Shown here piece after piece: positions 45,586 through 54,814 of a DNA stretch of 64,000 nt (its first letter is position 1; the number at the start of each line of letters is the position of its first letter). The stretch covers positions 1-64,000 of the forward strand of contig JABHXU010000025.1 in the NCBI GenBank assembly GCA_018657065.1, in the 5' to 3' direction. Position numbers and translations under genes: made by a program. The notes under the pieces are model-generated. The model ran no database searches. It saw only the letters and a list, made by a program, of their open reading frames with translations, and was not told where the DNA came from. The stretch comes from an archaeon. Lineage in GTDB: Archaea; Nanobdellota; Nanobdellia; Woesearchaeales; GW2011-AR15.

Positions 45586-46284
45586 ATGAATATGATTTCA
45601 ATTATTATTCCTTCATTTAATGAAGAAAAATATCTAGGAAAACTTCTAGACTCAATAAAATCTTCAAAATTTAAAGATTTTGAGATTATTGTTTCAGATA
45701 ATAATTCAAAAGACAATACTAAAAAAATAGCTAAGAAATATGGATGCGTTGTGACAAAAGGTGGTAAACCTGGAGTCGGAAGAAATAATGGAGCTAAATT
45801 AGCAAAACATGATTTGTTGTTTATTGATTCAGATGTAATTATTAAAGATCCATTATTGCTTGAAAATTTTTTAAAAAGAGCAAGAAAATATGATTTAGCA
45901 ACTTGTAAAATTCTCCCATTGTCAAACAATTTTTTTCACAGAGGTTATTATATTGTTAAAAATTATACAAACAAATATTTATGGATAAAAAGAAAACATG
46001 TGTCTGGTCAATTTCTATTTATTAAAAAAAATTTATTTAAGAAACTTAAAGGATATGATGAAACATTATATTTAGCAGAAGAACATGATTTAGCTACAAG
46101 AGCATATTTAGAAAATGCTAAGATTGGATTTTTTATGGATTTAAAAGTGTATAATTCTGTTAGACGAATAAATAAAGAAGGATTTTTAAAACAAACTTTT
46201 AAAACACTTTATTCAGAACTTTATAGATTTTTATTTGGTAAAATTAAGAAAAAAATAATAAAATATGAATTTGGTCGGTACTAA
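45586..46284 (+). CDS. Family 2 glycosyltransferase
   Basis: 232 aa. GT-A fold: MISIIIPSFNEEKYL, VSDNNSKDNT, the DSDV metal-binding motif (FIDSDVII, about 85-92) and SGQFLFIKK...DETLYLAEEHDL as acceptor region. No membrane domain. It should transfer a sugar from a nucleotide sugar to a lipid, glycan or protein; the substrate cannot be told. It is divergent from the acyltransferase and convergent with the archaetidylserine synthase, with two hairpins after the stop. Confidence 0.88.
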   Translation: MNMISIIIPSFNEEKYLGKLLDSIKSSKFKDFEIIVSDNNSKDNTKKIAKKYGCVVTKGGKPGVGRNNGAKLAKHDLLFIDSDVIIKDPLLLENFLKRARKYDLATCKILPLSNNFFHRGYYIVKNYTNKYLWIKRKHVSGQFLFIKKNLFKKLKGYDETLYLAEEHDLATRAYLENAKIGFFMDLKVYNSVRRINKEGFLKQTFKTLYSELYRFLFGKIKKKIIKYEFGRY

Positions 46285-46345
46285 TACGCTACAGACAAGT
46301 AATCTAGCGTATTATCTAGCTAACTTAAAAAAATTAAGTTAGCTA
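46282..46345. terminator. Paired hairpins between convergent genes
   Basis: TAATACGCTA (46282-46291) pairs with TAGCGTATTA (46305-46314). A second perfect 12-base-pair stem joins TAGCTAACTTAA (46317-46328) and TTAAGTTAGCTA (46334-46345) around an A5 loop. Placed between convergent genes, they can serve both directions. Confidence 0.5.
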
Positions 46346-46347
46346 TA

Positions 46348-46875
46348 CTAAATTATTTTTTTAATTCTATGAGTTGAAATCATTAAATATGCTGAGATAA
46401 TTGCAATTCCAGTATAAATATATAATTCATTTGAGCCATAGGACACAAATTGACTAATAAAATAAATTAATGCAAAATTAAAACCATTAAATGTTATAGG
46501 CATACCTTCATATACACTACCATCAATAAGTTTTGTTACATTAAATCTAGCTAATCTTAATAATCCACAAATTACAATTAAAAAACCACTAATTAATGCT
46601 AACCAATGGTCAAACATTGTTATAATCATAACAGCAGGAGCAACTCCAAAACTAATAACGTCGGCAAGTGAATCAATATCAAATCCTAATTTGCTACTTT
46701 TTTTTGTTAATCTAGCAACTTTTCCATCAAGAAAATCAAATAAAACTGCAAAGAGTAAATAAATTGCGGAAAATAAATAATTTCCTCTTGTAGAACTATA
46801 GATTGACATCATTCCAGATGTGACATTTAATAAACTAAAATAATCAGGTAATTTAAGCATTTTAAATATTTTCAT
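46348..46875 (-). CDS. pssA: CDP-archaeol/CDP-diacylglycerol serine phosphatidyltransferase
   Basis: 175 aa with about six membrane helices. The CDP-alcohol motif is complete: DGKVARLTKKSSKLGFDIDSLAD (DG-x2-AR-x8-G-x3-D-x3-D; about 49-71). Sequence beyond it (FGVAPAVM, GLLRLARFNV, GMPITFNG) matches the serine-transferring branch. With the adjacent decarboxylase (4-base overlap) it makes archaetidylserine and then archaetidylethanolamine. Confidence 0.92.
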   Translation of the reverse strand: MKIFKMLKLPDYFSLLNVTSGMMSIYSSTRGNYLFSAIYLLFAVLFDFLDGKVARLTKKSSKLGFDIDSLADVISFGVAPAVMIITMFDHWLALISGFLIVICGLLRLARFNVTKLIDGSVYEGMPITFNGFNFALIYFISQFVSYGSNELYIYTGIAIISAYLMISTHRIKKII

Positions 46876-47459
46876 TTTATTTCACCTAGTATTGTTTCGC
46901 CGTCTTTTACTATTTGATTTAATTTGACGTTTAATCTTATTTTGTCTTTAGGAATAATAACAGTAACTTGACTTCCAAAAGTTATGTGACCTATATCTTC
47001 ACCCTTTTTTATATCTTGATTAGTTTTTACATAGGATTTAATTTTTTTGGCAAATGCTCCAGCAACTTGTACAACTTTTATCTTAAGACTATTTTTTTTA
47101 TTAAAAATTGTCATGGAATTTTGTTCGTTCTCAAGCCATTCTAATTTTTCTGCTCCATTTACAACATTCATAAATTTTCCTTTTGAGTATTTTTGATCAA
47201 TAATTTTTCCAGAAATAGGTGACCTTTGAACATGGATGTTATGAATATTCATCATTATACAAATAACAACACATTTTTTTGCAATGTCTTTAGTTAAAAG
47301 AGTAACGTGACCTAAAAGTCCTTTTCTAAGTCTTATATTTTTTGATGTGTCTAAGATCCTTACAATTTTTCCATTTGCAGGACAGATTATGTTATTTCCT
47401 TTTGGAATATTTCGTTTAGGATTTCTAAGAAATATTTTTTCTAAAAATTTTACAATCAT
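46872..47459 (-). CDS. asd: Phosphatidylserine/archaetidylserine decarboxylase
   Basis: 195 aa, short soluble-type decarboxylase. The NIHNIHVQRSPISGKI motif (about 72-87) is diagnostic, and FGSQV (about 160-164) is the GS site where Ser becomes the pyruvoyl group after self-cleavage. It removes CO2 from archaetidylserine. It overlaps pssA by 4 bases, and CarS, which supplies CDP-archaeol, lies 840 bases away. Confidence 0.92.
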   Translation of the reverse strand: MIVKFLEKIFLRNPKRNIPKGNNIICPANGKIVRILDTSKNIRLRKGLLGHVTLLTKDIAKKCVVICIMMNIHNIHVQRSPISGKIIDQKYSKGKFMNVVNGAEKLEWLENEQNSMTIFNKKNSLKIKVVQVAGAFAKKIKSYVKTNQDIKKGEDIGHITFGSQVTVIIPKDKIRLNVKLNQIVKDGETILGEIK

Positions 47460-47538
47460 CTAAGTTATAATTTAAAAGAAATATATAAATTAATAGGAAA
47501 GAAAATATTTATATCTAAATAGACTGTTTCTATTTTAA

Positions 47539-48255
47539 ATGTCATTAAAATTAAGAAATATTTTTAAGAATTATAAGGTGTTAAATAAGTATCCAAAATA
47601 TTTTACACCATTTAAAAAAGTGTTTTATCAAATAGCGTATTTAATTGCTGGTACTAATGTTAAGACGAGAGAAGCATGGCTTAAAAAAAAGAAAATCAAA
47701 AAAATCAAAAAGATCCTTAGAAAAGGGGATATTATGATTCTAGGAGATCTTAAAACTATTTTATCTTATTTTGTAGATGGATCAGTTACACATGCAGGTA
47801 TTTGGGCAGGAAAGGGTAAAATGATTCATGCGATAGGCACGGGAGTACAATTTATGAAAATTAAAGATATATTTGCAGAATATGATACTTTGGCAATTTT
47901 AAGAATTAGTCCTTTTATTAAGAAAAAAAGATATATTATCTATAAAGCATTGCAATATGCTAAAAAACAACTTGGAAAACCGTATAATTTTGAACTTAAC
48001 ACTACAAAAGGTAATTTTTTTTGTTCACAGCTTGTGAATGATTCTTTTAAAGCTGCAGGTTATAACACTGGTCTAGAAAATTTTCGAGATAATCCCTCAT
48101 TTAAAAGTAATATTCTAAAATTAATTAATGACAAAGGAGATCCTCTTGAACCTGGTTGGTTTTTAGAAGGTAATTTTGAAGTTATTTTTGTTTCTCCAAA
48201 TATGGTTATAAAAAATAATAGATTCTATTTAAAAGAAAGTCAGAAGAAAAAATAG
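47539..48255 (+). CDS. YiiX/YebB-like NlpC/P60-fold cysteine hydrolase
   Basis: 238 aa, circularly permuted papain-like fold. The conserved His lies in SVTHAGIWAGKGKMIHAIG (about 94-112), and the catalytic Cys in NFFCSQLVNDSFKAAG (about 154-169). Such proteins cleave amide or ester links in cell envelopes or lipids. The first 60 residues are basic. There is no signal peptide, so it may act inside or at the membrane. It lies among lipid genes; a lipid or lipoprotein substrate is possible. Confidence 0.8.
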   Translation: MSLKLRNIFKNYKVLNKYPKYFTPFKKVFYQIAYLIAGTNVKTREAWLKKKKIKKIKKILRKGDIMILGDLKTILSYFVDGSVTHAGIWAGKGKMIHAIGTGVQFMKIKDIFAEYDTLAILRISPFIKKKRYIIYKALQYAKKQLGKPYNFELNTTKGNFFCSQLVNDSFKAAGYNTGLENFRDNPSFKSNILKLINDKGDPLEPGWFLEGNFEVIFVSPNMVIKNNRFYLKESQKKK

Positions 48256-48298
48256 TATTAGGAAAATTTATATTCTATTATTCCTTTGTAAGATCAAA

Positions 48299-48847
48299 AT
48301 GGCAATACTAAACTTAATTTTTGAATGTTTTTGGTTCTTATTACCTGGATACTTAGCAAATTCAGCACCTGTTTTTGCAAGGAAAATTAATTTTTTGGAT
48401 TATCCTATTGATTTTGGAAAAAAAATAAATGGAAAACGATTATTTGGAGCGCATAAAACCTTTAGAGGATATTTTTTTGGAATAATAGTGTCAATTTTAA
48501 CAGTTTATGTTCAAACATTACTAATGAATAATCCTTTTTTTATGGAACATAGTATTCTTAATTATTCAAATCATAATTTTTTATTACTTGGATTTTTATT
48601 TGGATTTGGAGCTCTTTTTGGTGATTCAGTTAAAAGTCATTTTAAAAGAAAGATTGGAATCAAATCAGGAAAATCTTGGTTTCCATTTGATCAAACAGAT
48701 TTTGTATTTGGAGTATTAATTTTTGTTGCACCAGTGTTCATTCCTAGTGTTGTTCATATGGCTATATTAGTCGTATTTTCACTACTTATGCACTTAACCT
48801 TTGTTTATATTGGATATTTGCTTGGGATAAGGAAGCAGCCAATTTAA
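48299..48847 (+). CDS. carS: CDP-archaeol synthase
   Basis: 182 aa, five helices. It activates unsaturated archaetidic acid with CTP. Signature parts of the CarS family are LLPGYLANSAPV near the N-terminus, the cytoplasmic GKRLFGAHKTFRGYFFG (about 44-60) and the C-terminal FGDSVKSHFKRKIGIKSG...WFPFDQTDFVFG (about 106-142). It supplies CDP-archaeol to PssA and related enzymes. It overlaps the convergent PH-like gene by 4 bases. Confidence 0.93.
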   Translation: MAILNLIFECFWFLLPGYLANSAPVFARKINFLDYPIDFGKKINGKRLFGAHKTFRGYFFGIIVSILTVYVQTLLMNNPFFMEHSILNYSNHNFLLLGFLFGFGALFGDSVKSHFKRKIGIKSGKSWFPFDQTDFVFGVLIFVAPVFIPSVVHMAILVVFSLLMHLTFVYIGYLLGIRKQPI

Positions 48848-49356
48848 CGCTTCTCAGCCCAATCTGCAACTAAATATTGTTTATCCATAGCTAGAAGATG
48901 TCTATTAATTATTCTGATATTATTTTCTTGTCTTTTTTTTTTAAAATAGTAATCAATGTCAATGATAGCAGAGTATTCATAGCCTTCCTTATCTAAAACA
49001 AAAATTTTTTGGAGAGTTGGAAGCTTAAAGCCTTTATAAAAAACTCTATCGTAAATTAAGCGACCAGTTTGAAAACTAATACTTTTAACTTTTTTCCAAT
49101 CAATTTTTTTATTTTTTATCTTTAAGCTATCGGTATGTAATTCAAATTCTTGTATTTTTAATATACTCTTAATTAAAGGCATCAATAATAAATCAAGAAC
49201 AAATATAGGAATTCCAAATAAAATAAAAAATGGAGTTGTAAAAAAAACTAAACTAACAAAGAGGAAATTAAGAATTATTAAAACTATAAATAGTGTTTTT
49301 CCTAGATAACCCCAATTGATATCTGCTCTGAATATTAATTTAGATTTCATCTTCAA
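48844..49356 (-). CDS. Membrane protein with PH-like cytoplasmic domain
   Basis: 170 aa. Two helices at about 18-40 and 44-65 are followed by a soluble beta-rich domain with strands such as FELHTDSLKIKNKKIDWKKV, of the bacterial PH-like kind. No named family is certain. Its start overlaps the end of the EamA transporter gene by 17 bases, so they are probably cotranscribed. Confidence 0.6.
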   Translation of the reverse strand: MKMKSKLIFRADINWGYLGKTLFIVLIILNFLFVSLVFFTTPFFILFGIPIFVLDLLLMPLIKSILKIQEFELHTDSLKIKNKKIDWKKVKSISFQTGRLIYDRVFYKGFKLPTLQKIFVLDKEGYEYSAIIDIDYYFKKKRQENNIRIINRHLLAMDKQYLVADWAEKR

Positions 49357-50236
49357 TAACTGAGAGATTTTTTATACTTGATTTTCTAAATATCATCATA
49401 ATAGTTAATCCCGTAATTACTATTATTCCACCTATGATTTGTTGGATATTTAAAATGTCTCCTAAAATAAAATATGCTAAAATAACTGTTGAAAACGGGA
49501 GTAAATTTTTTACTAATGCAGATTTACCAATACCAATATAATCAAATGCTTTGTATTGAAGAATTTGTCCAATTACTGCTGAGAATAATGGAACTATTAC
49601 AAAAATTGGAATCGTAGAAATACTTGGAGGTTGGTAATTATGAGTGACAAAAGTAAGAATAGTTAAAATAAAAAGCATAAACCAGGCTCTAAAAAACATG
49701 AAGGTATAGTGGCTGATTTTTTTGGAATTTTTTTTAACCATTACAAATCCAAAGGAATAGATTAAGGATCCTAAAAGATAAATTAATGCAGTTAATACAA
49801 TTTTGCTGTTATTTGAATAAGAAAGAATTACAACCCCGATCATGGATAAAATAAGTCCATATAGTTCTTTTTGGTTAAAAACTTCTTTTAGAATAAAAAC
49901 ACCTAATAGTATTTGAAAAACAGTACCAAATCTGTCTAAAAATGAAATAACTCCTGGGCTAATATAAATTAAACCATAAAAAAAAGTTAAGATTCCTGCA
50001 GCATTAGCAGTAGCAAAAAAGAATAGTAATTTATAGTGTTTTTTAATGTCTTTAATTATACGTGATCCTTTTTTTCCAAATAATAATATTAATGACCAAA
50101 AACTAGCAGACATGAACCAAAACATCTGAGTTGTGTATACATTTGTGCTTTGATATAGAAATTTTACACATATTGCAGGCAATGAATGCATTAATACTAC
50201 TAAAAGCATGTAAAAATAACCTTTTGATTCATTCAT
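49340..50236 (-). CDS. EamA/DMT-family transporter
   Basis: 298 aa with ten transmembrane helices in two EamA repeats (about 5-138 and 147-285). Typical segments are SPGVISFLDRFGTVFQILLG in the first repeat and ALVKNLLPFSTVILAYFILGD in the second. It belongs to the drug/metabolite transporters; substrates vary and cannot be told here. The gene is divergent from the zinc-ribbon protein gene. Confidence 0.87.
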   Translation of the reverse strand: MNESKGYFYMLLVVLMHSLPAICVKFLYQSTNVYTTQMFWFMSASFWSLILLFGKKGSRIIKDIKKHYKLLFFFATANAAGILTFFYGLIYISPGVISFLDRFGTVFQILLGVFILKEVFNQKELYGLILSMIGVVILSYSNNSKIVLTALIYLLGSLIYSFGFVMVKKNSKKISHYTFMFFRAWFMLFILTILTFVTHNYQPPSISTIPIFVIVPLFSAVIGQILQYKAFDYIGIGKSALVKNLLPFSTVILAYFILGDILNIQQIIGGIIVITGLTIMMIFRKSSIKNLSVIEDEI

Positions 50237-50291
50237 GATTTCATTAAAAAAACATAATCTATATTAATAACTTTTTTATTTTAACAGAAAC

Positions 50292-50624
50292 ATGAAGTGT
50301 TATGTATGTGACAAAGAATTAAATTTTCTTTATTTTGTTGGAAAAGACAATGTATGCAACAAATGTATTGCAAAACATACGGTTTTTAAGGAAGTTAAGG
50401 TTAGTGAAGACATACTTCTTAGAAAAGCTCTTAGGTCTTTTGAAATCAAAGGTTTTGAAGATCTTAAGAATATAAGTTATGCAGACGTAGATAAGCTTGC
50501 TCATGGACAAATCAAAGAGAAATCTAAACAAACTGTTAAATTTAAGAAGAATAAAGTTAGTGCAGTTTCAGTTGATGATGGTGATTATTTAGATCCTCAA
50601 ACAGAATTAGATATGTCTTATTAA
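50292..50624 (+). CDS. Small zinc-ribbon protein
   Basis: 110 aa. Two Cys pairs (CYVC at 3-6 and CNKC at 22-25) make a treble-clef or zinc-ribbon knuckle at the N-terminus; the rest is basic then acidic and probably disordered. No family is recognised. It might bind nucleic acid or protein. Its stop abuts the convergent coiled-coil gene with no gap. Confidence 0.55.
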   Translation: MKCYVCDKELNFLYFVGKDNVCNKCIAKHTVFKEVKVSEDILLRKALRSFEIKGFEDLKNISYADVDKLAHGQIKEKSKQTVKFKKNKVSAVSVDDGDYLDPQTELDMSY

Positions 50625-51167
50625 TTATTTCTTTGATTTTTTTAAACTATTAATTTTGCTTTTTAGTTTTTTATTATCTTTTTCAAATTTTTTTATATTT
50701 TCTTTGTTATGTATATCAAGTCGATAAGTATAAAATTCTTCTAGTGTATCTTCTAATTCTTTATTTTTAATTTCTAATTTCTGTTTAGTTTTTTCTAATT
50801 CAAGTTGTTTATCTTTTATACCTTTTGAAATAATTTGAAGTTCTACAATTTGTGTGTGAATTCTTTGTTTATCTTTTTTTAATTCAATAATATAGTCATA
50901 CGATAAATTAATTACAAGTGAAACAAAAATTGAACCTGCAAAAAATACAAGACTAATTAACATATCTCGAAAATTTGTTTTTTGAATAAATATTAAGTAT
51001 AAAATATCAAATAGATAACCAATAATAAATAAGAATATTAGACCCGATAAAATTTTCCAGTTAATATTATGTTTTTTTTGATTTTCTTTTTTAGTTATTT
51101 TTAAAGATAAATTTAAAGACCAAATAAGAAAAATTATTCCTAAAGACACAAGCAAAATATGGATCAT
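50625..51167 (-). CDS. Membrane protein with C-terminal coiled coil
   Basis: 180 aa. Three helices (about 2-18, 36-58, 72-92), then a long Lys/Glu/Gln-rich coiled coil (about 98-178, with QLELEKTKQKLEIKNKELED). No enzyme motif. It could be a membrane tether or a scaffold. Its direction is away from Bud32 upstream with a 60-base AT-rich gap. Confidence 0.55.
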   Translation of the reverse strand: MIHILLVSLGIIFLIWSLNLSLKITKKENQKKHNINWKILSGLIFLFIIGYLFDILYLIFIQKTNFRDMLISLVFFAGSIFVSLVINLSYDYIIELKKDKQRIHTQIVELQIISKGIKDKQLELEKTKQKLEIKNKELEDTLEEFYTYRLDIHNKENIKKFEKDNKKLKSKINSLKKSKK

Positions 51168-51229
51168 TTTTAATTAAATTATTATTTAAACAATAAACAA
51201 ATAATTTAACCACATTTAAATTTAACGAA

Positions 51230-51820
51230 TTATTTTTTCTTATTTCTACCTCTACTTTCAACTTTTTCAAGCCGAGTTATAACTTCATTATAGTTTTTTG
51301 ATTTATTTTTATATCCTTTTAGAACTAGTGAAAACGCTTTTTCAAAAATAGTATGATGTTTACTTTCCAAAGCTTGTTTAATTAAATGTAAATCAACAGC
51401 TTTATCTTCTATTTTTTTTGAAAAATAACTTAATCCAAAATCAATAAAATAAACATTATTATCATAAATCATATTTGAAGTAGTTAAATCTCCATGAATT
51501 ATTTCTGAATTATGCATTAGAGCTAATTTTTCACCAATTTCGAGACATAAATTAAGATCACCTTCTAATATGTCTCTTATTTTTTTTCCTTTGATAAATG
51601 ACATCTTTATCTCCATATTTTTGTCATCCAGTTGAATAAGTTTCGGTGCAGGAATTTCTTTAGGTAATTTTTCTAAAATTTTTGCTTCTCTTCTTGTTCT
51701 AGTTTTTCGAAGAGGAAGGTCAATTTCTTTTATTCTATAATTTTTTTTAATTCTTTTTTTAATTACTATATTGTCTTCTTTAAAAATTTCAGCTTCTGCT
51801 CCTTTTCCTATAAGTGTCAT
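51230..51820 (-). CDS. bud32: KEOPS complex serine/threonine kinase-ATPase Bud32
   Basis: 196 aa, the minimal RIO/piD261 kinase of KEOPS, which makes t6A37 in tRNA with Kae1. Seen are GKGAEAEIF (P loop), the VIKKR Lys, HGDLTTSNMIY (catalytic loop, about 116-126) and IDFGLSYFS (DFG, about 132-140). The C-terminal tail KVESRGRNKKK carries the conserved basic end. Kae1 is not encoded in the window and the gene is not fused to it. Confidence 0.93.
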   Translation of the reverse strand: MTLIGKGAEAEIFKEDNIVIKKRIKKNYRIKEIDLPLRKTRTRREAKILEKLPKEIPAPKLIQLDDKNMEIKMSFIKGKKIRDILEGDLNLCLEIGEKLALMHNSEIIHGDLTTSNMIYDNNVYFIDFGLSYFSKKIEDKAVDLHLIKQALESKHHTIFEKAFSLVLKGYKNKSKNYNEVITRLEKVESRGRNKKK

Positions 51821-51894
51821 TAAACATAGTAATCCTAATGTTTTTTTAAATATATAGAAAAAATTACTTAAACGTAAGTATAAACTATTATTTT

Positions 51895-52449
51895 ATGGAC
51901 CCATTAAAAATCTTAGAAAAACATTATGATAAAAATTCTAAACTTTATGATTTATTAATACTTCATTCAACTCTTGTTACAAAAAAAGCAATTGAAATTG
52001 CAAAGAAAGTTCCTGAACTAAAACCTGATCTTAAATTTATTAAAGAGGCGGGAATGCTTCATGATATTGGCATAAAATTTGTAGATTCTCCAAAAATTAA
52101 TTGTTTTGGAAAACATAAATATCTTGAACATGGATATTTAGGTAGAGATTTACTAGATTCTGAAAATTTACCTAAACACGCACTTGTTTGTGAAAGACAT
52201 ATTGGAGTAGGAATAACAAAAAAAGAAATTATTGAAACTAAATTACCTTTACCAAAAAGAGATATGATTCCTATATCAATTGAAGAAAAAATAATTAGTG
52301 TAGCAGATTTATTTTATACTAAAGCTCCAGGATTTGAAAAAATAAAAAGAACAATAGATGAGATTAAAAAAAATATTTCTAAGCATGGAGAAGAAAAAGT
52401 AAAAAAATTTGAAAATTATTGTAAAATGTTTAAGCTTTTTTCTTATTAA
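51895..52449 (+). CDS. HD domain phosphohydrolase
   Basis: 184 aa, HDIG-type HD domain. Metal-binding His/Asp residues are in LHSTLVTKKAIEIA (about 24-37), AGMLHDIGIKF (HD, about 52-62), the KYLEHGYLGRDLL His and CERHIGVG His, with VADLFYTKAPG holding the last Asp. It should hydrolyse a phosphoester, possibly of a nucleotide, but the substrate is unknown. It ends inside the 3' end of the convergent SdpI-like gene. Confidence 0.85.
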   Translation: MDPLKILEKHYDKNSKLYDLLILHSTLVTKKAIEIAKKVPELKPDLKFIKEAGMLHDIGIKFVDSPKINCFGKHKYLEHGYLGRDLLDSENLPKHALVCERHIGVGITKKEIIETKLPLPKRDMIPISIEEKIISVADLFYTKAPGFEKIKRTIDEIKKNISKHGEEKVKKFENYCKMFKLFSY

Positions 52450-53095
52450 ATTTTTGATAAACAAAAAAACTGTAAAATATCAAAAAAAGGCTGCTTAAAA
52501 TTACTGGAGCCATAACTAAAATAAAGGCGTATTGTTGAAACATTATTCCTAGTAACGAGACAATACCTGATATTTTAAACAAAATTGATCCAATTTTATG
52601 AGTTTTTTCCCAAACTTTTTTATGACTTAATGTCCAAGGTGTTCTAATTCCCATAAACCAGTTTTGTTTTGCATTTTTTAAAAAACATCCAGTGTAAAAT
52701 ATTAAAACTGAAAATGCAGGTATCATTAATTTTACAAAATTTAGATTTTTATCAAAATGCGCAATTACAGTTAAAATATACAAGTAAAACATGTATCCGG
52801 TAAAGATCATAATAAACCCATCATATTGATTTCCAAATTTTGCAATATTTTTTTTGAGTGGATCAATTTTAGGTACAAAATAAAACATTAGTACACAAAC
52901 AGTTGATATGAATGGGATTAAAAATAATGCCCAAAATTTGTGCATATATCTATCAACTTCACCTTTCTGATTCCAATGAGTAGGCATAAGTTCAGGCATA
53001 CTTGGGTAAAGATACATACTTATTAAGTAAGTGAGCATTATAAGAAGTCCGACAGCAATTTGAGTAGGTTGTTTCATAACAATAATAAGTACCAT
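52430..53095 (-). CDS. SdpI/DUF1648-family membrane protein
   Basis: 221 aa with six helices. The DUF1648 motif MPELMPTHWNQKGEVDRYMHKFWALF (residues about 33-58) and the SdpI motif WFMGIRTPWTLSHKKVWEKTHKIG (about 146-169) are clear. In Bacillus SdpI is an immunity protein and signal receptor for a toxin; archaeal roles are unknown. An alternative start at 53077 (MKQPTQ) is as likely as 53095. It is the last gene of the pgk operon, 6 bases after the phosphoesterase stop. Confidence 0.85.
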   Translation of the reverse strand: MVLIIVMKQPTQIAVGLLIMLTYLISMYLYPSMPELMPTHWNQKGEVDRYMHKFWALFLIPFISTVCVLMFYFVPKIDPLKKNIAKFGNQYDGFIMIFTGYMFYLYILTVIAHFDKNLNFVKLMIPAFSVLIFYTGCFLKNAKQNWFMGIRTPWTLSHKKVWEKTHKIGSILFKISGIVSLLGIMFQQYAFILVMAPVILSSLFLIFYSFFVYQKFNKKKA

Positions 53096-53101
53096 GTACT
53101 A

Positions 53102-53599
53102 TTAATATTTTATGATTTCTGCAGAGTGAAGTTTTGTATCATAAATTGCAATGCTTGGTTTTATTTTTGTATATCTTTTATACCCACAACAACATCCAGG
53201 ATTAATGTGAAGAGTTTTTCCATAATTTTTTATTAAATATTCGTGTGTATGACCTGAAAAAACAACATCAAATTCTTCAGAAGTAATTAATGAGTTTAAG
53301 ATTGATTCATTATCACCATGGAAAATAGCAATTTTTCTCATATCAATTTCAATTTTTCCAATTCTATCTAATAATTCAAAATTTTTTATTTTTTTAATAT
53401 ACTCATTTTTATTTTTATCACAATTTCCTAGAACACCTTTTAGTTCACAATTTAATTTTTTGAAAAGATCTAAGGAAGAAGAATAAGTGTAATCTCCACA
53501 ATGAATAACAAGATCTACTTTTTTTTTGTTGAAGATTTCTATTGCTTTTTTTATATTTTCAATAATATCGTGGCTGTCGGAAATTATTCCAATCGTCAC
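53102..53599 (-). CDS. YfcE/MJ0936-type metallophosphoesterase
   Basis: 165 aa. Calcineurin-like motifs are DSHD (7-10), HCGDYT, GNCDK, FHGDN and GHTHEY, with all metal ligands present. The compact YfcE/MJ0936 family hydrolyses phosphodiesters in vitro. It overlaps pgk by 4 bases. Confidence 0.9.
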   Translation of the reverse strand: MTIGIISDSHDIIENIKKAIEIFNKKKVDLVIHCGDYTYSSSLDLFKKLNCELKGVLGNCDKNKNEYIKKIKNFELLDRIGKIEIDMRKIAIFHGDNESILNSLITSEEFDVVFSGHTHEYLIKNYGKTLHINPGCCCGYKRYTKIKPSIAIYDTKLHSAEIIKY

Positions 53600-54732
53600 T
53601 TAATCACCTTAAACACAGGTAATTTTTTTCCAGATAACATTTCTAAACTTGCACCACCACCAGTTGAAACATGTGTAATTTTTTTTTCTAATTTATATTT
53701 ATGAATTGCTTCACCAGAATCACCACCACCAACAATAACTGTGGCATTTAGTTTTGAAAGAAATTTTGCAATTTCTTTTGTACCTTTTTCAAATTTTTTA
53801 TATTCAAAAACACCAATAGGTCCTGCCCAAACAATTGTTTTTGCTTTACCTAAGATTTTTTTGTATGATTCAATAGTTTTAGGTCCTATGTCCATTATCA
53901 TTCCATTGATTTTTTTACCTTCTTCAAGTTTAGATTTAGTTTTTTCATTAAATTCTAATCCAGTTATATAATCTTTAGGTAATTTGATTTTTTTAGGATA
54001 TTTAATTAGCATTTTTTTACAAATTGGAATTGATTTTTCATCAAATTTTGAAATTCCAATATCATAATTTTTTGTTTTTAGAAAAGTATTTGCCAAAATT
54101 CCACTGATAATTAAATAATCAACCTTTTTTAGTAATTGATTTATAACTGCAATTTTATCGGCTTTAGCACCTCCAATTATGGCAACAAAAGGTCTTTTTG
54201 GATTTTTCATGTTAGTTTTTAAATGTTTAATTTCTTTTTCCATTAATAGTCCAAAACAGCTTGGTAAATATTTAGGAATTCCAACAACAGAAGAATGTGA
54301 TCTATGAGCAACACCAAAAGCATCAAAAACAAAAACATTGGCATAACTAGATAATTTTTTTGAAAAAATTTCATCATTATTTTTCTCTCCAATATCATAT
54401 CTTAAATTTTCTAAAACAATAATTTTTTTATTCGGAAGATTTAATTTTCTTAAGTTTGAATTCTTTTCAAAATAAACTCTTTTTTTAAGAAGATGAGATA
54501 ATCTTGATGCAGGTTTTTTCATTGAATATTTCTTATTTACTTTTCCTTTAGGTCTTCCTAGGTGACTAATAATAATAATTTGTTTAGGATCGCAAGATAA
54601 AATATGATTAATTGTTGGTAGGGCTTTTTTTATCCTTGAGTCATCAGTTATTTTTCCACCTTTAATTGGAACGTTAAAATCAACTCTAACTAATACTTTT
54701 TGATCTTTAAAATTAAATTTTGAAAATTGCAT
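53596..54732 (-). CDS. pgk: Phosphoglycerate kinase
   Basis: 378 aa, a little shorter than the usual 390-410. It interconverts 1,3-bisphosphoglycerate and 3-phosphoglycerate with ATP. Visible motifs are VRVDFNVPI, SHLGRPKGK, LENLRYDIGEK, DAFGVAHRSHSS, GGAKADKI, the nucleotide-binding GPIGVFEY and GGGDSGEA and the C-terminal STGGGASLEML. GGTGAC lies just before the start. It heads an operon with a phosphoesterase and an SdpI-like protein, which is not an obvious glycolytic set. Confidence 0.95.
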   Translation of the reverse strand: MQFSKFNFKDQKVLVRVDFNVPIKGGKITDDSRIKKALPTINHILSCDPKQIIIISHLGRPKGKVNKKYSMKKPASRLSHLLKKRVYFEKNSNLRKLNLPNKKIIVLENLRYDIGEKNNDEIFSKKLSSYANVFVFDAFGVAHRSHSSVVGIPKYLPSCFGLLMEKEIKHLKTNMKNPKRPFVAIIGGAKADKIAVINQLLKKVDYLIISGILANTFLKTKNYDIGISKFDEKSIPICKKMLIKYPKKIKLPKDYITGLEFNEKTKSKLEEGKKINGMIMDIGPKTIESYKKILGKAKTIVWAGPIGVFEYKKFEKGTKEIAKFLSKLNATVIVGGGDSGEAIHKYKLEKKITHVSTGGGASLEMLSGKKLPVFKVIK

Positions 54733-54784
54733 GAAGTCACCTTTAAATATTAAGAATGAAATGAGTTTTTATAATTTATCAAAA

Positions 54785-54792
54785 TTTAAATA
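54785..54792 (+). promoter_or_regulatory. TATA box, leaderless start of the AmmeMemoRadiSam enzyme gene
   Basis: TTTAAATA centred 26 bases before the ATG at 54815, which argues for that start rather than the upstream in-frame ATGs at 54731 and 54761. Confidence 0.5.
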
Positions 54793-54814
54793 CTACGTAG
54801 ACATAAGAAAATAT

